This document shows positions 16,701 through 24,650 of a stretch of DNA of 29,900 nucleotides, piece after piece. Source of the DNA: CADCVT01 sp035940955 (GTDB lineage: Bacteria; Actinomycetota; Thermoleophilia; Solirubrobacterales; Solirubrobacteraceae); contig DASZEJ010000003.1 in assembly GCA_035940955.1 (NCBI GenBank), positions 1-29,900 on the forward strand, given 5' to 3'. Position 1 is the stretch's first letter; every line of letters begins with the position of its first letter. The position numbers were made by a program, and so were the translations under genes. A model generated the notes under the pieces. That model was not told the origin of the DNA, did no database searches, and saw nothing but the letters and a program-made list of their open reading frames with translations.

Positions 16701-18548
16701 GACGAGCCCGAAGTCGTACAGCCACACCGGCGCGGCGTCGCGCGGGCGGATCGCGTACGGGCGCTCGTCGGCGACCTTCAGCCCGGCGTGCTCGAACATC
16801 GGCAGCACGTCCGACAGGGCGATCGGCTCCCCCGCCCGGTAGAGCTTGCACCGCAGCGCGTCGGCGGGCGCCTCGAGCGGGCGGTAGAGCGTCATCGCCA
16901 GCTCGTCCGGCGCGAGCTGCTCGATCCGCTGCACGTCCGCCACCGCCGACCGGGCGACCGAGTCGGCCTGGTAGCCGGGCGGGAACGCGCGCCCGTAGCG
17001 GCGGAACAGCCGGTTGCCGCCCTCCTCGCCGAACTCCTCGAACAGCGCGTCCTGCAGCGCGTCCGTCCACGAGCGCGTCAGCTCGACGATCCTCGCCTCG
17101 AGCCGGTCGACGTCCACGTCCGGCACGCCGGCGAGCCCGACGCGCACGACGAAGTGGATCCGGACGAGCACCGACTCGGACAGGTTCAGCGAGAAGTCGA
17201 CCGCGTCGCCGGCGAACGCCTCGCGCAGGACCTCCTGGATGCGCTCGCGGTTCTGCGTGTTGAACCGCTCGCGGGGGAGGAAGACCAGGCACGAGAGGAA
17301 GCGCCCGTACGGGTCGGCGCGCACGAACAGCCGCGTCCGCGGGCGGCCGCCGAGCGCGAGGATCGCCATCGCCAGCCGGTACAGCTCCTCCTCGCCGACC
17401 TGGAACAGCTCGTCGCGCGGCAGCGCCTCGAGGATCTCCTGGAGCGCCTTCTCGTCGTGGCTGCCGCGCGGGAACGCGGCGCGCGCGACCACCGCGTCGG
17501 CCTTGTGGCGCACGAGCGGGATCTCGTGCGGCCGGGCCTTGTACGCGCCGGAGGTGTAGAGGCCGAGGAAGCGCCGCTCGCCGACCACCCGGCCCTCCGC
17601 GTCGAAGCGCTTGACCCCGATGTAGTCCAGGTGGGCCGGGCGGTGCACGGTCGAGCGCGCGTTGGCCTTCGTCAGCGTGAGCAGCGTCCGCCCGCGGGCC
17701 AGCGCCTGCGCGTTGGCCGGCAGCGTCGACATCGGGCGTGCCTTCGGCGGCGAGTGCTCGTCGCGCAGGATCCCCAGGCCGGTCCCGGGGAGGGCGCGCA
17801 GGCGCTCCTCGCCGCCGTCCTCCACCAGCCCGTACTCGCGGTAGCCGAGGAAGACGAAGTGGTCGTCGGCCAGCCACTCGAGCAGGGCGTTGGCCTCGCG
17901 GCGCTCGGCGTCGTCGACCGGCGGCGGCGGGTCGTCCAGCTCGGCGGCGAGCGTGCGCGACCGCTCGGCCATCCGCGGCCAGTCCTCCACCGCGACCCGC
18001 ACGTCGCCGAGGACCCGCAGCAGCTCCTCGCGCAGCGCCGCGAGCTGGGCGCGCTCGGTCTGCCGGTCGATCTCGATGTGGATGACCGACTCGGGCGAGC
18101 CGGAGCCCGCCTCGGCGGGCAGCACCTGCTCGAGCTGCCCGTCCCCGGCGCGCTCGACGCGGACGACGGGGTGCACGAAGAGGTGGATGCCGTAGTCGCG
18201 CCGGTTGAGCGCCATCCCGAGCGAGTCGACGAGGAACGGCATGTCGTCGGTGACGACCTCGACCGCCGTGTGGGTCGACTGCCAGCCGTGCTGCTCGAAC
18301 GTCGGGTTGTAGACCCGGACGACCGCCTCGCCCGGGCTGCGGACCCGGGCGAGGTTCCAGTGCGCGAGCGCGGCTCCGTACAGGTCCAGCGCGCCGCGGC
18401 GCGCGAGGTCCTCGGCCGGCACCCAGCGGTAGTACTGCCGCACGAACTCCTCGGCCTGCTGCGCGTGCTGGGGCTCCACCCGCTCGCGCACCCGTTCGCA
18501 CAGCGAGTCGACCAGCTCCGTGGCGACCTGCCTGGTGCTCACGGCCAT
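13719..18548 (-). CDS. gdh: NAD-dependent glutamate dehydrogenase, large (180-kDa) type
   Basis: A 1609-residue protein, the usual length of the GDH-180 family, which converts L-glutamate and NAD+ to 2-oxoglutarate, ammonium and NADH in the cytosol. The long N-terminal part (about 700 residues) carries the regulatory domains of this class. The catalytic part shows GGLRWSDRREDFRTEV, then LMKAQTVKNALIVPVGAKGGF near residue 840 with the substrate-binding lysines, then GDMSGDVFGNGMLLS and FDHRHVFIDPDPDP. The gene is intact, without frameshift. It ends with a weak hairpin and diverges from the fucosyltransferase-like gene 32 bases away. It probably serves general amino acid catabolism; its 2-oxoglutarate could in principle feed the three PhyH oxygenases, but nothing links them directly. 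Confidence 0.97.
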   Translation of the reverse strand: MAVSTRQVATELVDSLCERVRERVEPQHAQQAEEFVRQYYRWVPAEDLARRGALDLYGAALAHWNLARVRSPGEAVVRVYNPTFEQHGWQSTHTAVEVVTDDMPFLVDSLGMALNRRDYGIHLFVHPVVRVERAGDGQLEQVLPAEAGSGSPESVIHIEIDRQTERAQLAALREELLRVLGDVRVAVEDWPRMAERSRTLAAELDDPPPPVDDAERREANALLEWLADDHFVFLGYREYGLVEDGGEERLRALPGTGLGILRDEHSPPKARPMSTLPANAQALARGRTLLTLTKANARSTVHRPAHLDYIGVKRFDAEGRVVGERRFLGLYTSGAYKARPHEIPLVRHKADAVVARAAFPRGSHDEKALQEILEALPRDELFQVGEEELYRLAMAILALGGRPRTRLFVRADPYGRFLSCLVFLPRERFNTQNRERIQEVLREAFAGDAVDFSLNLSESVLVRIHFVVRVGLAGVPDVDVDRLEARIVELTRSWTDALQDALFEEFGEEGGNRLFRRYGRAFPPGYQADSVARSAVADVQRIEQLAPDELAMTLYRPLEAPADALRCKLYRAGEPIALSDVLPMFEHAGLKVADERPYAIRPRDAAPVWLYDFGLVYDGDVDVEEVRGDFEDAFGRVWRGEVEDDGFNALVLRARLTWRQVVVLRAIARYLRQAGTTFSNRYMEQALTAHPDLARALVELFEARLDPRDQRLAAADALAERIEAAIERVESLDEDRIMRNFLAVIRAILRTNHFRPAAGGAPRPYLSFKLDPSKVPLLRAPRPRFEIFVYSPRVEGVHLRGGHVARGGLRWSDRREDFRTEVLGLMKAQTVKNALIVPVGAKGGFVVKRPPGGRDALLDEVVACYRTFVGGLLDLTDNIAGGEVVPPPDVVRFDGDDPYLVVAADKGTAALSDVANAVAAEYGFWLGDAFASGGSAGYDHKRMGITARGAWQSVKRHFRELGVDVQSEEFTVAGIGDMSGDVFGNGMLLSDRIRLVAAFDHRHVFIDPDPDPAASFAERRRLFELERSSWADYDRDLISEGGGVWPRTAKSIPLSPQARAALGVDAERVTPNEAIRAILRAPVDLLWNGGIGTYVRASTESDADVGDKAGDPVRVEAPELRCRVVGEGGNLGFTQRGRIEYARAGGRINTDAIDNAAGVNCSDREVNIKIVLDAAVAAGDMTRKQRNRLLAEMTDEVAALVLRDNDRQSEALTLAHAQGPSMLDVHERFIRHLEHAGRLDRALEVLPDADSVEERRTRGEGLTRPELAILLAYSKITLYEALLGSDLPEDPHLSRDLARYFPAPVAERFGPPMAAHRLRREIIATHVTNSLVDRAGTTFAFRVQEETGAEAHHIARAYAVAREVFAMTAFWDDVEALDNVLAAETQAEMLLDGRKLIERATRWLLRNRRRPLDIAATVAEFAEAERAVSGALPDLLVDADRDAWQARVAALEAVGVPAALAARVASFGALLATLDVVEVARSTGHSVLDVAALHFLVGARLRLHWLRDRIAALPRDDRWRAMARAALRDDAFAVHRDLTQDVLHESPPDGTVEQRLAAWTEANTTTVDRCLGVLDEIRSAGTYDLTTLPVGLREVRALIDGTGRVRGGG

Positions 18549-18580
18549 GCCCCGAGGCTATCGCTCGCGCCGGCTCGCTC

Positions 18581-19627
18581 GTGCACCATCGCTGGCATCC
18601 TGTCGCGCTCGTGGTCGCCCCCTTGACCCGCCCGCTCACGACGGAGCCGCAGCTTGCCCGCGCCCTCGCCGCCGCGACCGCCCGCGAGCCGACGGTGCTC
18701 CACGTCTGCCGCGAGCGGGACGTCGGGCTGTTCTCGCTCGTCCAGCAGGCGATCGCGAACGTGCCGTGGGCGCTGCGCGAGGGCCGCGTCCCGGTCGCCG
18801 ACTTCCGCGAGCGCACGTGCTACTGGACGCCGGCCGGGCACCGCGGGGCGGCGTCGGTGTGGGAGTACTACTTCGAGCCGCTGGTCGACGGCTTCCCCGC
18901 CGCTGCCGTGCCGGCGCAGGTCACCGCGGCGGTCGAGCGCGACTTCCCCGACCAGAACGACCTCGGCCGGCCGGTCGGCGAGCGGGCGTTCGTGTCCAAC
19001 CACTTCGGCGACCACCCGGCGCTGGACGGCGCCGCCCCCCGCATCCCGTACGCGACCGGCAACCCCGACCCGGCGCTCAGGGCGTGGACGAGTGCCATCA
19101 TCCGCTCCTTCGTGCGGCCGCGCGCCTACGTCGAGCGCCTGGCCGGTGCGTTCTTCGACGAGCACATGAGCGGCCACGACGTCATCGGCGTGCACGTCCG
19201 GGGGACGGACGCCGTGTCGGCCAGCGAGACCCGGGAGTACCGGCAGGGCTCGCTCGACCTGGGGCGCTACGAGGCCGAGCTGACGCGGCTGTTCGCGGAG
19301 CGCCCGCGCGCGAGGGTGCTGGTCGCCACCGACGCGGAGGCGTCGCTCGAGCACCTCGCCGGGGCGTTCGGCGAGCGCGTCGTCGCCTACGACGCGGTCC
19401 GCCACCGCGACGGCGAGCCGGCGGGTCAGGGGCCGACCGGGATGATCATGCCCGCCTACGTCGCCGCCGACCGCGACCGGGCGGCCCAGAACGGCGAGGA
19501 CGCGATCGTCGAGTGGCTGCTGCTCTCGCGCTGCCGCCACCTCGTCCACAACGGCGCGAGCCTCGCGACGACCGTCCTGCTCAAGGAGCCGCGGATGCCG
19601 CACACGAACACCCACCGCCGTGCGTAG
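18581..19627 (+). CDS. NodZ-like fucosyltransferase family protein
   Basis: A 348-residue protein resembling the alpha-1,6-fucosyltransferase/NodZ superfamily. VIGVHVRGTD (201-210) is the donor-binding HxRGTD-type motif, WEYYFEPL (94-101) is a typical N-terminal marker, and EDAIVEWLLLSRCRHLVHNGASLATTVLL near the C-terminus fits the last Rossmann-like motif. The family moves fucose from GDP-fucose to sugar acceptors. The start chosen is GTG 18581; a GTG at 18611 is possible. It overlaps the next glycosyltransferase gene by 8 bases. An SDR that could serve a sugar-nucleotide pathway lies nearby, suggesting a small surface-glycan locus. Donor and acceptor are not determined. Confidence 0.78.
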   Translation: MHHRWHPVALVVAPLTRPLTTEPQLARALAAATAREPTVLHVCRERDVGLFSLVQQAIANVPWALREGRVPVADFRERTCYWTPAGHRGAASVWEYYFEPLVDGFPAAAVPAQVTAAVERDFPDQNDLGRPVGERAFVSNHFGDHPALDGAAPRIPYATGNPDPALRAWTSAIIRSFVRPRAYVERLAGAFFDEHMSGHDVIGVHVRGTDAVSASETREYRQGSLDLGRYEAELTRLFAERPRARVLVATDAEASLEHLAGAFGERVVAYDAVRHRDGEPAGQGPTGMIMPAYVAADRDRAAQNGEDAIVEWLLLSRCRHLVHNGASLATTVLLKEPRMPHTNTHRRA

Positions 19628-20573
19628 CGCGCTGCGCCTCTGGCGCTGGAAGCTGCTGCTCAGGCCGCGCGCGTCGACGATCGACCGCGTCAAGGCGCGC
19701 AAGGCCGAGCAGCGCCGGGCGGGCCTCGAGTACGCCGAGCGCCCGAACGTGTCGGTCGTCGTGCAGTCGTTCAACCAGGTGCGCAACGTCGCGACGCTCG
19801 AGGCGCGCCTGCGGCGCACGTGCGCCGAGGAGCTGATCGTCTGCGAGGACGGGTCGATCGACGGCTCGCACGAGGCGTGGCTGTGCCGCCTGACGCGGCC
19901 GAACGACTTCCTCCTGCACTCCAACGACGTCCACGAGATCCGCGCCTACAACCGGGCCGTCGACTACGCGCGCGGCGAGGTCGTCTGCCTGATGCAGGAC
20001 GACGACCAGCCGCCCCACGACGGGAGCTGGCTGGCCGAGGCGCTCGACGTCTTCGCGCGCCACCCGCGGCTCGCGGTGCTGGGCGGCTGGTGCGGCTTCA
20101 ACGAGTGGTTCGCGGAGGAGTACAACGCGCCGTGGCTGCCGCCCGGCGAGGGGACGATCCCCACCGCCGACCCCGACACCGGCCGGCCGCTGATGTTCGT
20201 GGAGAACGTGAACATCGGCCCGTACCTCATCCGGCGCGACGCCTTCCGCGAGCTGGGCGGGTTCGACCCGCGCTTCTCGCCGCCGGGCGAGCCGGGCATC
20301 ACGTTCGAGGCCGAGTACTGCTACCGCGCGTGGCAGCACGGCTACGAGGTCGCGCTGACCGACATCCCGGTGAAGCTCGCGACCGGGCGGCAGAGCTACA
20401 TCCTTCCCGGCGGCACGTCGCTGTGGGGGCTGGAGGCGCGCGAGCGCAACGAGCGGGCCAACAAGCAGCTGATCGAGGACCTCTACCTGGAGCACTTCGA
20501 CGCGATCCAGGAGGCGGTGCGGGCCGCCAACGAGCGGCTGACCGCGCGGCCGGGGCCGGTCAGCGCGTCATGA
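19620..20573 (+). CDS. Family 2 glycosyltransferase
   Basis: A 317-residue GT-A fold glycosyltransferase. NVSVVVQSFNQ (about residues 41-51) begins the nucleotide-binding fold, CEDGSIDGS follows, and CLMQDDDQP holds the metal-binding Asp cluster. GGFDPRFSPPGEPGITFEAEYCYRAW is the usual acceptor-side ED-like region. No membrane segment is visible, so it should act on the cytosolic side of the membrane. The start is a GTG overlapping the end of the fucosyltransferase-like gene, so both are made together. Its 3' end overlaps that of the convergent SDR gene by 14 bases. Sugar specificity cannot be read from the sequence. Confidence 0.88.
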   Translation: MRSALRLWRWKLLLRPRASTIDRVKARKAEQRRAGLEYAERPNVSVVVQSFNQVRNVATLEARLRRTCAEELIVCEDGSIDGSHEAWLCRLTRPNDFLLHSNDVHEIRAYNRAVDYARGEVVCLMQDDDQPPHDGSWLAEALDVFARHPRLAVLGGWCGFNEWFAEEYNAPWLPPGEGTIPTADPDTGRPLMFVENVNIGPYLIRRDAFRELGGFDPRFSPPGEPGITFEAEYCYRAWQHGYEVALTDIPVKLATGRQSYILPGGTSLWGLEARERNERANKQLIEDLYLEHFDAIQEAVRAANERLTARPGPVSAS

Positions 20574-21600
20574 GCAGCGCGTCGAGGTCCTCGAGCCGCT
20601 CGGGCGGCGTCGTGCGCAGGTACCAGTCGACGGTGCGGGCGACGCCCTCGTCGAGCGGCGTGCCCGGCTCCCAGCCGGTGAGGGCGAGGATGCGCGCGTT
20701 GTCCGACGCGCGGCTGCGGACGCCGACCGGCTTGTCGAGCTGGCGGTCGAGCTCGGCGGGCCGCCAGCCGAGGCGGGCGAAGATCACGTCGAGCAGCTCG
20801 AGGATCGTGTGGTGCGTCGGCGAGCCGACGTTCAGCACCTGGTGGCCGGCGAGGCGGCCGGCGAGCGCCAGCCCGCGCACCGTGTCACCCACGTAGGTGA
20901 AGTTCCGCGTCTGGCGGCCGTCGCCCCAGACGGGGAACGGGTCGAGCCTGGCCGCCGCCTTGGCGATCAGCGCGATGACCGCGTGCGACTCGTTCTCGCG
21001 CTCGCCGTAGGCGGTGAAGATGCGCGCCGCGACGGCATCGACCCCGTGCTGGCGGTGGAACGCGCGCAGCTGCAGCTCGCCCATGAGCTTCGCCCACCCG
21101 TACTCGCCGTCGGGGAACGCCTTGCCCGGCTCGTCGAAGTTCGCGTCCTCCTCGGCCAGCAGCAGGCGCTGCTCGTCGCTCGCCTGCAGCGTCACCGGGT
21201 AGACACAGGCCGAGCTGGCGTGCACGAGGCGCCGCGCGCCCGCGGCGACCGCCGCGTCGAACACGACGTGGTCGAGCAGCATGTTGCTCGTGCACTCGAC
21301 CGGGTGCGTGTCGATGTAGCCGCGCCCGCCGTGCATCGCCGCGAGGTGGAAGACGGTCTCGGCGCCCCGCGCGGCGCGCGCCGCGAAGGCCGGGTCGCGC
21401 AGGTCGCCCCGCAGCAGCTCGACCTCGCCGGCGACCGCGTCGAGGTGCCGCTCGGACCCGCTCGACAGGTCGTCGGCGACGGTCACGCGGGCGCCGTGCG
21501 CGACAAGCAGCTCCACCAGGTGGCTGCCGATGAACGACGCGCCGCCGGTGACGACCACCTGCTCGCCGAGATACGAGTCGAGTGACGGTGCGTCGGTCAA
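20560..21600 (-). CDS. Extended SDR NAD(P)-dependent sugar-nucleotide epimerase/dehydratase
   Basis: About 346 residues with VVVTGGASFIGSHL (residues ~15-28) as the NAD(P)-binding motif, HASSACVYP as the Ser site and YGWAK giving catalytic Tyr167 and Lys171. This is the extended short-chain dehydrogenase class that epimerises or dehydrates UDP-, GDP- or dTDP-sugars; HGGRGYIDTHP and the general layout recall GDP-mannose 3,5-epimerase, GDP-fucose synthase and UDP-glucose epimerase relatives. The start is uncertain: TTG 21600 best fits the N-terminus of the family, but a GTG at 21657 would add 19 Arg-rich residues. It probably supplies activated sugar for the two neighbouring transferases (inference). 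Confidence 0.85.
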   Translation of the reverse strand: MTDAPSLDSYLGEQVVVTGGASFIGSHLVELLVAHGARVTVADDLSSGSERHLDAVAGEVELLRGDLRDPAFAARAARGAETVFHLAAMHGGRGYIDTHPVECTSNMLLDHVVFDAAVAAGARRLVHASSACVYPVTLQASDEQRLLLAEEDANFDEPGKAFPDGEYGWAKLMGELQLRAFHRQHGVDAVAARIFTAYGERENESHAVIALIAKAAARLDPFPVWGDGRQTRNFTYVGDTVRGLALAGRLAGHQVLNVGSPTHHTILELLDVIFARLGWRPAELDRQLDKPVGVRSRASDNARILALTGWEPGTPLDEGVARTVDWYLRTTPPERLEDLDALLMTR

Positions 21601-21774
21601 GGAGCGCCGATCATAGAGAGCGGCGCGGCGCCTGCCCCTGACCGGCGGACGGCGCACGGGCGAGGTTCAGCGCGAAGGGGCCTCCCGCGCGGCCCGCGGC
21701 TGCTCACGCGGCTGGTCGAGCACCACGGGCGCCGCGAGGCCGCGACGGGCGGCTGACCGCGACGGCGAGCCGCG
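21601..21774. other. Intergenic region with no recognised feature
   Basis: These 174 bases lie between the solute-binding protein gene and the SDR gene, both on the - strand. I see only short GC-rich direct repeats (CGTCGCGG) and no convincing small gene or strong hairpin. Part of it may be leader of the SDR gene. Confidence 0.5.
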
Positions 21775-23406
21775 TCAGCGCGCCGGCAGCGGGGCGCGCG
21801 GGCGGAACGACGCGAAGTCGAGCACGTTCGCCACCCCGGGCACGCCCTGGACGCCCTGCCACCGGTCGCGGTAGGCGAGCAGGCTCACCTTGCCGGGGAA
21901 GAACAGGTGCGTGTGGTTGTCGATCGCGTACGCCGCGATCTCGCGGTAGACGGGGTCGGCCGGGGACGCCGCCCGCTTGGCGCGGTCGGCGAGCGCCGCG
22001 ATCGCGGGATCGCGCAGACCTGTCCGCGACGGCAGCAGCGCATCAGGCGCCAAGAGCTGCGCGACGAACGTGTACGGGTGGCAGTAGTCGGCGTCCCAGC
22101 CGACGATCGCGACCGGCGCCCGGCCGCCGTAGAGCCGGTCGAGCAGGGCCGGCAGCTCGACCGCCTCGACCTCGATCCGGCAGCCGTCGCGCAGCCGGTT
22201 GAACCCTTCCGCCAGCAGCTCGGCCGCGCGCTCGCGGGCGTAGTTGGCGCGGTGCGTCACCACGCGGATCAGGCAGCCGCGGCGCGCCACCTCCCCGCCC
22301 CACGCGCGGTCGAGGTGCGCGCGGGCGGCGTCGAGGTCGAACCGCAGCTCGGGCAGCGGGCCGCCGGGCAGCGACGGTCGCGGGAAGAGGCCGAAGTGCC
22401 GCAGGCCCGCGTGGCCCAGCGCCTCGCGCTCGAACCGCTCGTGGTCGACGCACAGGGCGAGCGCGGCACGCAGGTCGCGGTCGCGCAGGGCGTCGGCGCG
22501 GATGCCGTCGCGGCCGAAGTCGCCGGTTCCCACGGCGTCGCGGTCCGGCGCCAGGTCCTGGGTGACGAAGCCGATCGGGTTGACGTGCCACTCGTCGGCG
22601 ACGTCCTCGACGACGACGTCGTGCGCGCCCGCGATGCGCTCCATCGACTCGGGCTGGCAGACGGCGAAGTCGGCGCGGCCCTCGACCAGCGAGCACTCGC
22701 GCGCGACGCGGTCGGGCTCGGACACGATCACCACGTTCGCGGGCAGGTCGGCGCCGGACCAGTGGCCGTCGTGGCGCGCGAAGCTGACCTGTCCCGTGGA
22801 CTCGTCCCAGCCGGCGAGGCGGTAGGGACCGGTCCCGTTCGTCCGCCGGCGCAGCGCGGTCTCGGGCGGCACGAGCCAGCGCTCGAACGTCGCCGGGTCG
22901 CCGTCCCACTCGCCGGCCGCGCGCGCCCACTCCCTGCGCAGGACGAGCGACCACCCGGCGGCGACGGCGAGCACCGCCGGGAAGGGCTCGGCGAGGTGCA
23001 GCGTCACCGCGCCGCCGTCGGCGCGGATGCGCCCCATGGCGTCCGCGACCGCCGCGGGCTCGGGCTCGCTCAGCCGGGCGCCGAGCAGCAGCTCGGCCCA
23101 CAGCGCGAACGGCCCCGCGGCGGTGATCAGCGCGCGGCGGAGCGAGTACTCGACGTCCGCCGCGCCGATCTCGGCGCCGCTGTGGTCGCGCACGCCGCGC
23201 CGGATCTCGAACCGGGCCGTCCGCCCGTCGACCGCGAACGCGGACGCGAGGTGCGGGACCGGCCGCAGGTCCCCCCGGCGCAGGCGGACGAGCGGCTCGT
23301 AGACGTTGAGGACGACGTGGCGGCTCGTGCTGTCGTACGCGGCGTGCGGGTCGCACGTCGCCGGCTGGTCGAACGCCGCGATGCGGACCGTGTCGCCCGC
23401 GCTCAC
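21775..23406 (-). CDS. Family 5 (peptide-type) solute-binding protein without signal peptide
   Basis: A 543-residue protein of the SBP_bac_5 family (OppA/DppA-like peptide, nickel or opine binders). Family marks are DPHAAYDSTSRHVVLNVYEPLV near residue 18, FEIRRGVRDHSGAEIGAADVEYSLRR, NGTGPYRLAGWD, and a C-terminal segment where HTHLFFPGKVSLLAYRDRWQGV fits. Unusually, the binding fold begins at once (GDTVRIAAFDQPATCDPH): there is no signal peptide, lipobox or N-terminal hydrophobic stretch, and no permease or ATPase genes follow. The GTG start overlaps the stop of the MFS gene (GTGA). It may be a cytosolic peptide-binding partner of the putative peptide pathway, or the start may be wrongly placed. 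The upstream in-frame reading is Arg/Gly-rich shadow and offers no better signal. Confidence 0.85.
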   Translation of the reverse strand: MSAGDTVRIAAFDQPATCDPHAAYDSTSRHVVLNVYEPLVRLRRGDLRPVPHLASAFAVDGRTARFEIRRGVRDHSGAEIGAADVEYSLRRALITAAGPFALWAELLLGARLSEPEPAAVADAMGRIRADGGAVTLHLAEPFPAVLAVAAGWSLVLRREWARAAGEWDGDPATFERWLVPPETALRRRTNGTGPYRLAGWDESTGQVSFARHDGHWSGADLPANVVIVSEPDRVARECSLVEGRADFAVCQPESMERIAGAHDVVVEDVADEWHVNPIGFVTQDLAPDRDAVGTGDFGRDGIRADALRDRDLRAALALCVDHERFEREALGHAGLRHFGLFPRPSLPGGPLPELRFDLDAARAHLDRAWGGEVARRGCLIRVVTHRANYARERAAELLAEGFNRLRDGCRIEVEAVELPALLDRLYGGRAPVAIVGWDADYCHPYTFVAQLLAPDALLPSRTGLRDPAIAALADRAKRAASPADPVYREIAAYAIDNHTHLFFPGKVSLLAYRDRWQGVQGVPGVANVLDFASFRPRAPLPAR

Positions 23407-24650
23407 ACGACCTCCCCCGCACCGGGCCGCACGCGCGAGGCCACGCCGCGGCCGGCGAACGGGACGACCGCCGCGAGGGCGACGGTCCCCGCCGCGGAGA
23501 ACAGCAGCGCGCCCTGGCTGCCGAGCAGGCCGACGAGCGGGCCGCCCACGACGACGCCGAGCGGGAGCGCGAGCATGAGGACCGAGTGCCACGTCGCGAA
23601 CACCGGCGTCAGCGCCGGCCCCGCGGCCCGCCGCTGGACCTCGGTCGTCACGAGCGCCTGGTACGGCCCGTAGATCAGCCCGCCGATCGCCATGGCGGCG
23701 ACCGCGGGGGCGGGCGACGCGGCGACGGCGATGCCCGCGACGGCGAGGCCCCACCCGGCCACCACCGCGGCGACGACAGCGACGCGCGCGTCGCCGCGCA
23801 GCGCTCCCCCGAGCGCCGTGCCGACCACCGACGCCAGCCCGAACGCCGTCCACATCGCGCCCAGCGTCGCCGGGCCGCTGTCGAGGTGGCCCGCGACGTG
23901 GATCGGCAGCGCGACCTCCACCGGCCCGTACAGCGCGTAGAAGCAGAACGTCACCACGAGCAGCAGCCGGACCTCCGGGAACCGCCGGACGGCGCCCAGG
24001 CCGAAGCGCGGCCGCTCGACGTCCTCGACGCGCGCGCCCGTCGCGGGCAGCGACAGGACGACGGCGAGCAGCACGAGGAACGACGCCGCGTCGAGCCCGA
24101 CGACGAGCGCGACCGACACGCGCTCGACGAGCACGCCGGCCAGCGCCGGCCCGACGATCATCGCCACCTGGGCCTGGCCGAACAGCAGCGAGTTGCCCGC
24201 GAGGCGCTCCTCCTCGCGAACGAGGTCCGCGGTGATCGTGCGCTCCGCCGCCTCCCCCAGCGGCCGCAGCAGCGACGCGACGCCGAGCAGCGCGACGATC
24301 GCCCACAGCGGCGGCTCGTCGGCCAGCGCCAGCAGCGCCACCCCGCCGAGCGTCGCGGCGCGCAGGCCGCTGTCGGCGGCCATCAGCGTCCGCGGGGCGA
24401 AGCGGCCGGCGGCGGCCCCCGCCGTCAGCCCGACCACCACCCCGGGCGCGTAGTACGCGACGGCGACCGCGCCCACCGCCAGCGCCCGGCCGGCGCCGGA
24501 GGAGCTCTCGACCGCGAGCCACAGCAGGGCGACGAGGCTCATGCTGTCGCCGAGGCTCGAGACGACGTTCCCGGCGACGAGGCGCCGGAACGCCGGCACC
24601 GCCAGCGCCCGCCGGTAGCCCGCCGTGTCGAGGTGCGCGCGGCGGCTCAC
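23403..24650 (-). CDS. MFS transporter, EntS/MFS_3-like exporter
   Basis: A 415-residue membrane protein with about 12 hydrophobic segments. It opens with FRRLVAGNVVSSLGDSMSLVALLWLAV, the usual first helix and loop of the enterobactin-exporter-like branch of the major facilitator superfamily, and LRPLGEAAERTITADLV and ERLAGNSLLFGQAQVAMIVGPALAGVL fit the mid-region of that branch. Such proteins use the proton gradient to export small molecules, siderophores, macrolides or peptides. The start is a GTG overlapping the stop of the second FGE-fold gene (GTGA), and the stop overlaps the solute-binding protein start. In this operon it is the likely exporter of the modified peptide (inference from position). 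Confidence 0.9.
   Translation of the reverse strand: MSRRAHLDTAGYRRALAVPAFRRLVAGNVVSSLGDSMSLVALLWLAVESSSGAGRALAVGAVAVAYYAPGVVVGLTAGAAAGRFAPRTLMAADSGLRAATLGGVALLALADEPPLWAIVALLGVASLLRPLGEAAERTITADLVREEERLAGNSLLFGQAQVAMIVGPALAGVLVERVSVALVVGLDAASFLVLLAVVLSLPATGARVEDVERPRFGLGAVRRFPEVRLLLVVTFCFYALYGPVEVALPIHVAGHLDSGPATLGAMWTAFGLASVVGTALGGALRGDARVAVVAAVVAGWGLAVAGIAVAASPAPAVAAMAIGGLIYGPYQALVTTEVQRRAAGPALTPVFATWHSVLMLALPLGVVVGGPLVGLLGSQGALLFSAAGTVALAAVVPFAGRGVASRVRPGAGEVV

Noticed and set aside
13917..18626. A 1569-residue open frame on the + strand opposite the glutamate dehydrogenase
   Set aside because: It is an antisense shadow with no recognisable domain; the - strand frame has full family motifs and the correct length.
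21601..21774. A second small peptide gene in the gap before the SDR gene
   Set aside because: Short open stretches exist on the - strand, but none has a good ribosome binding site or convincing composition.
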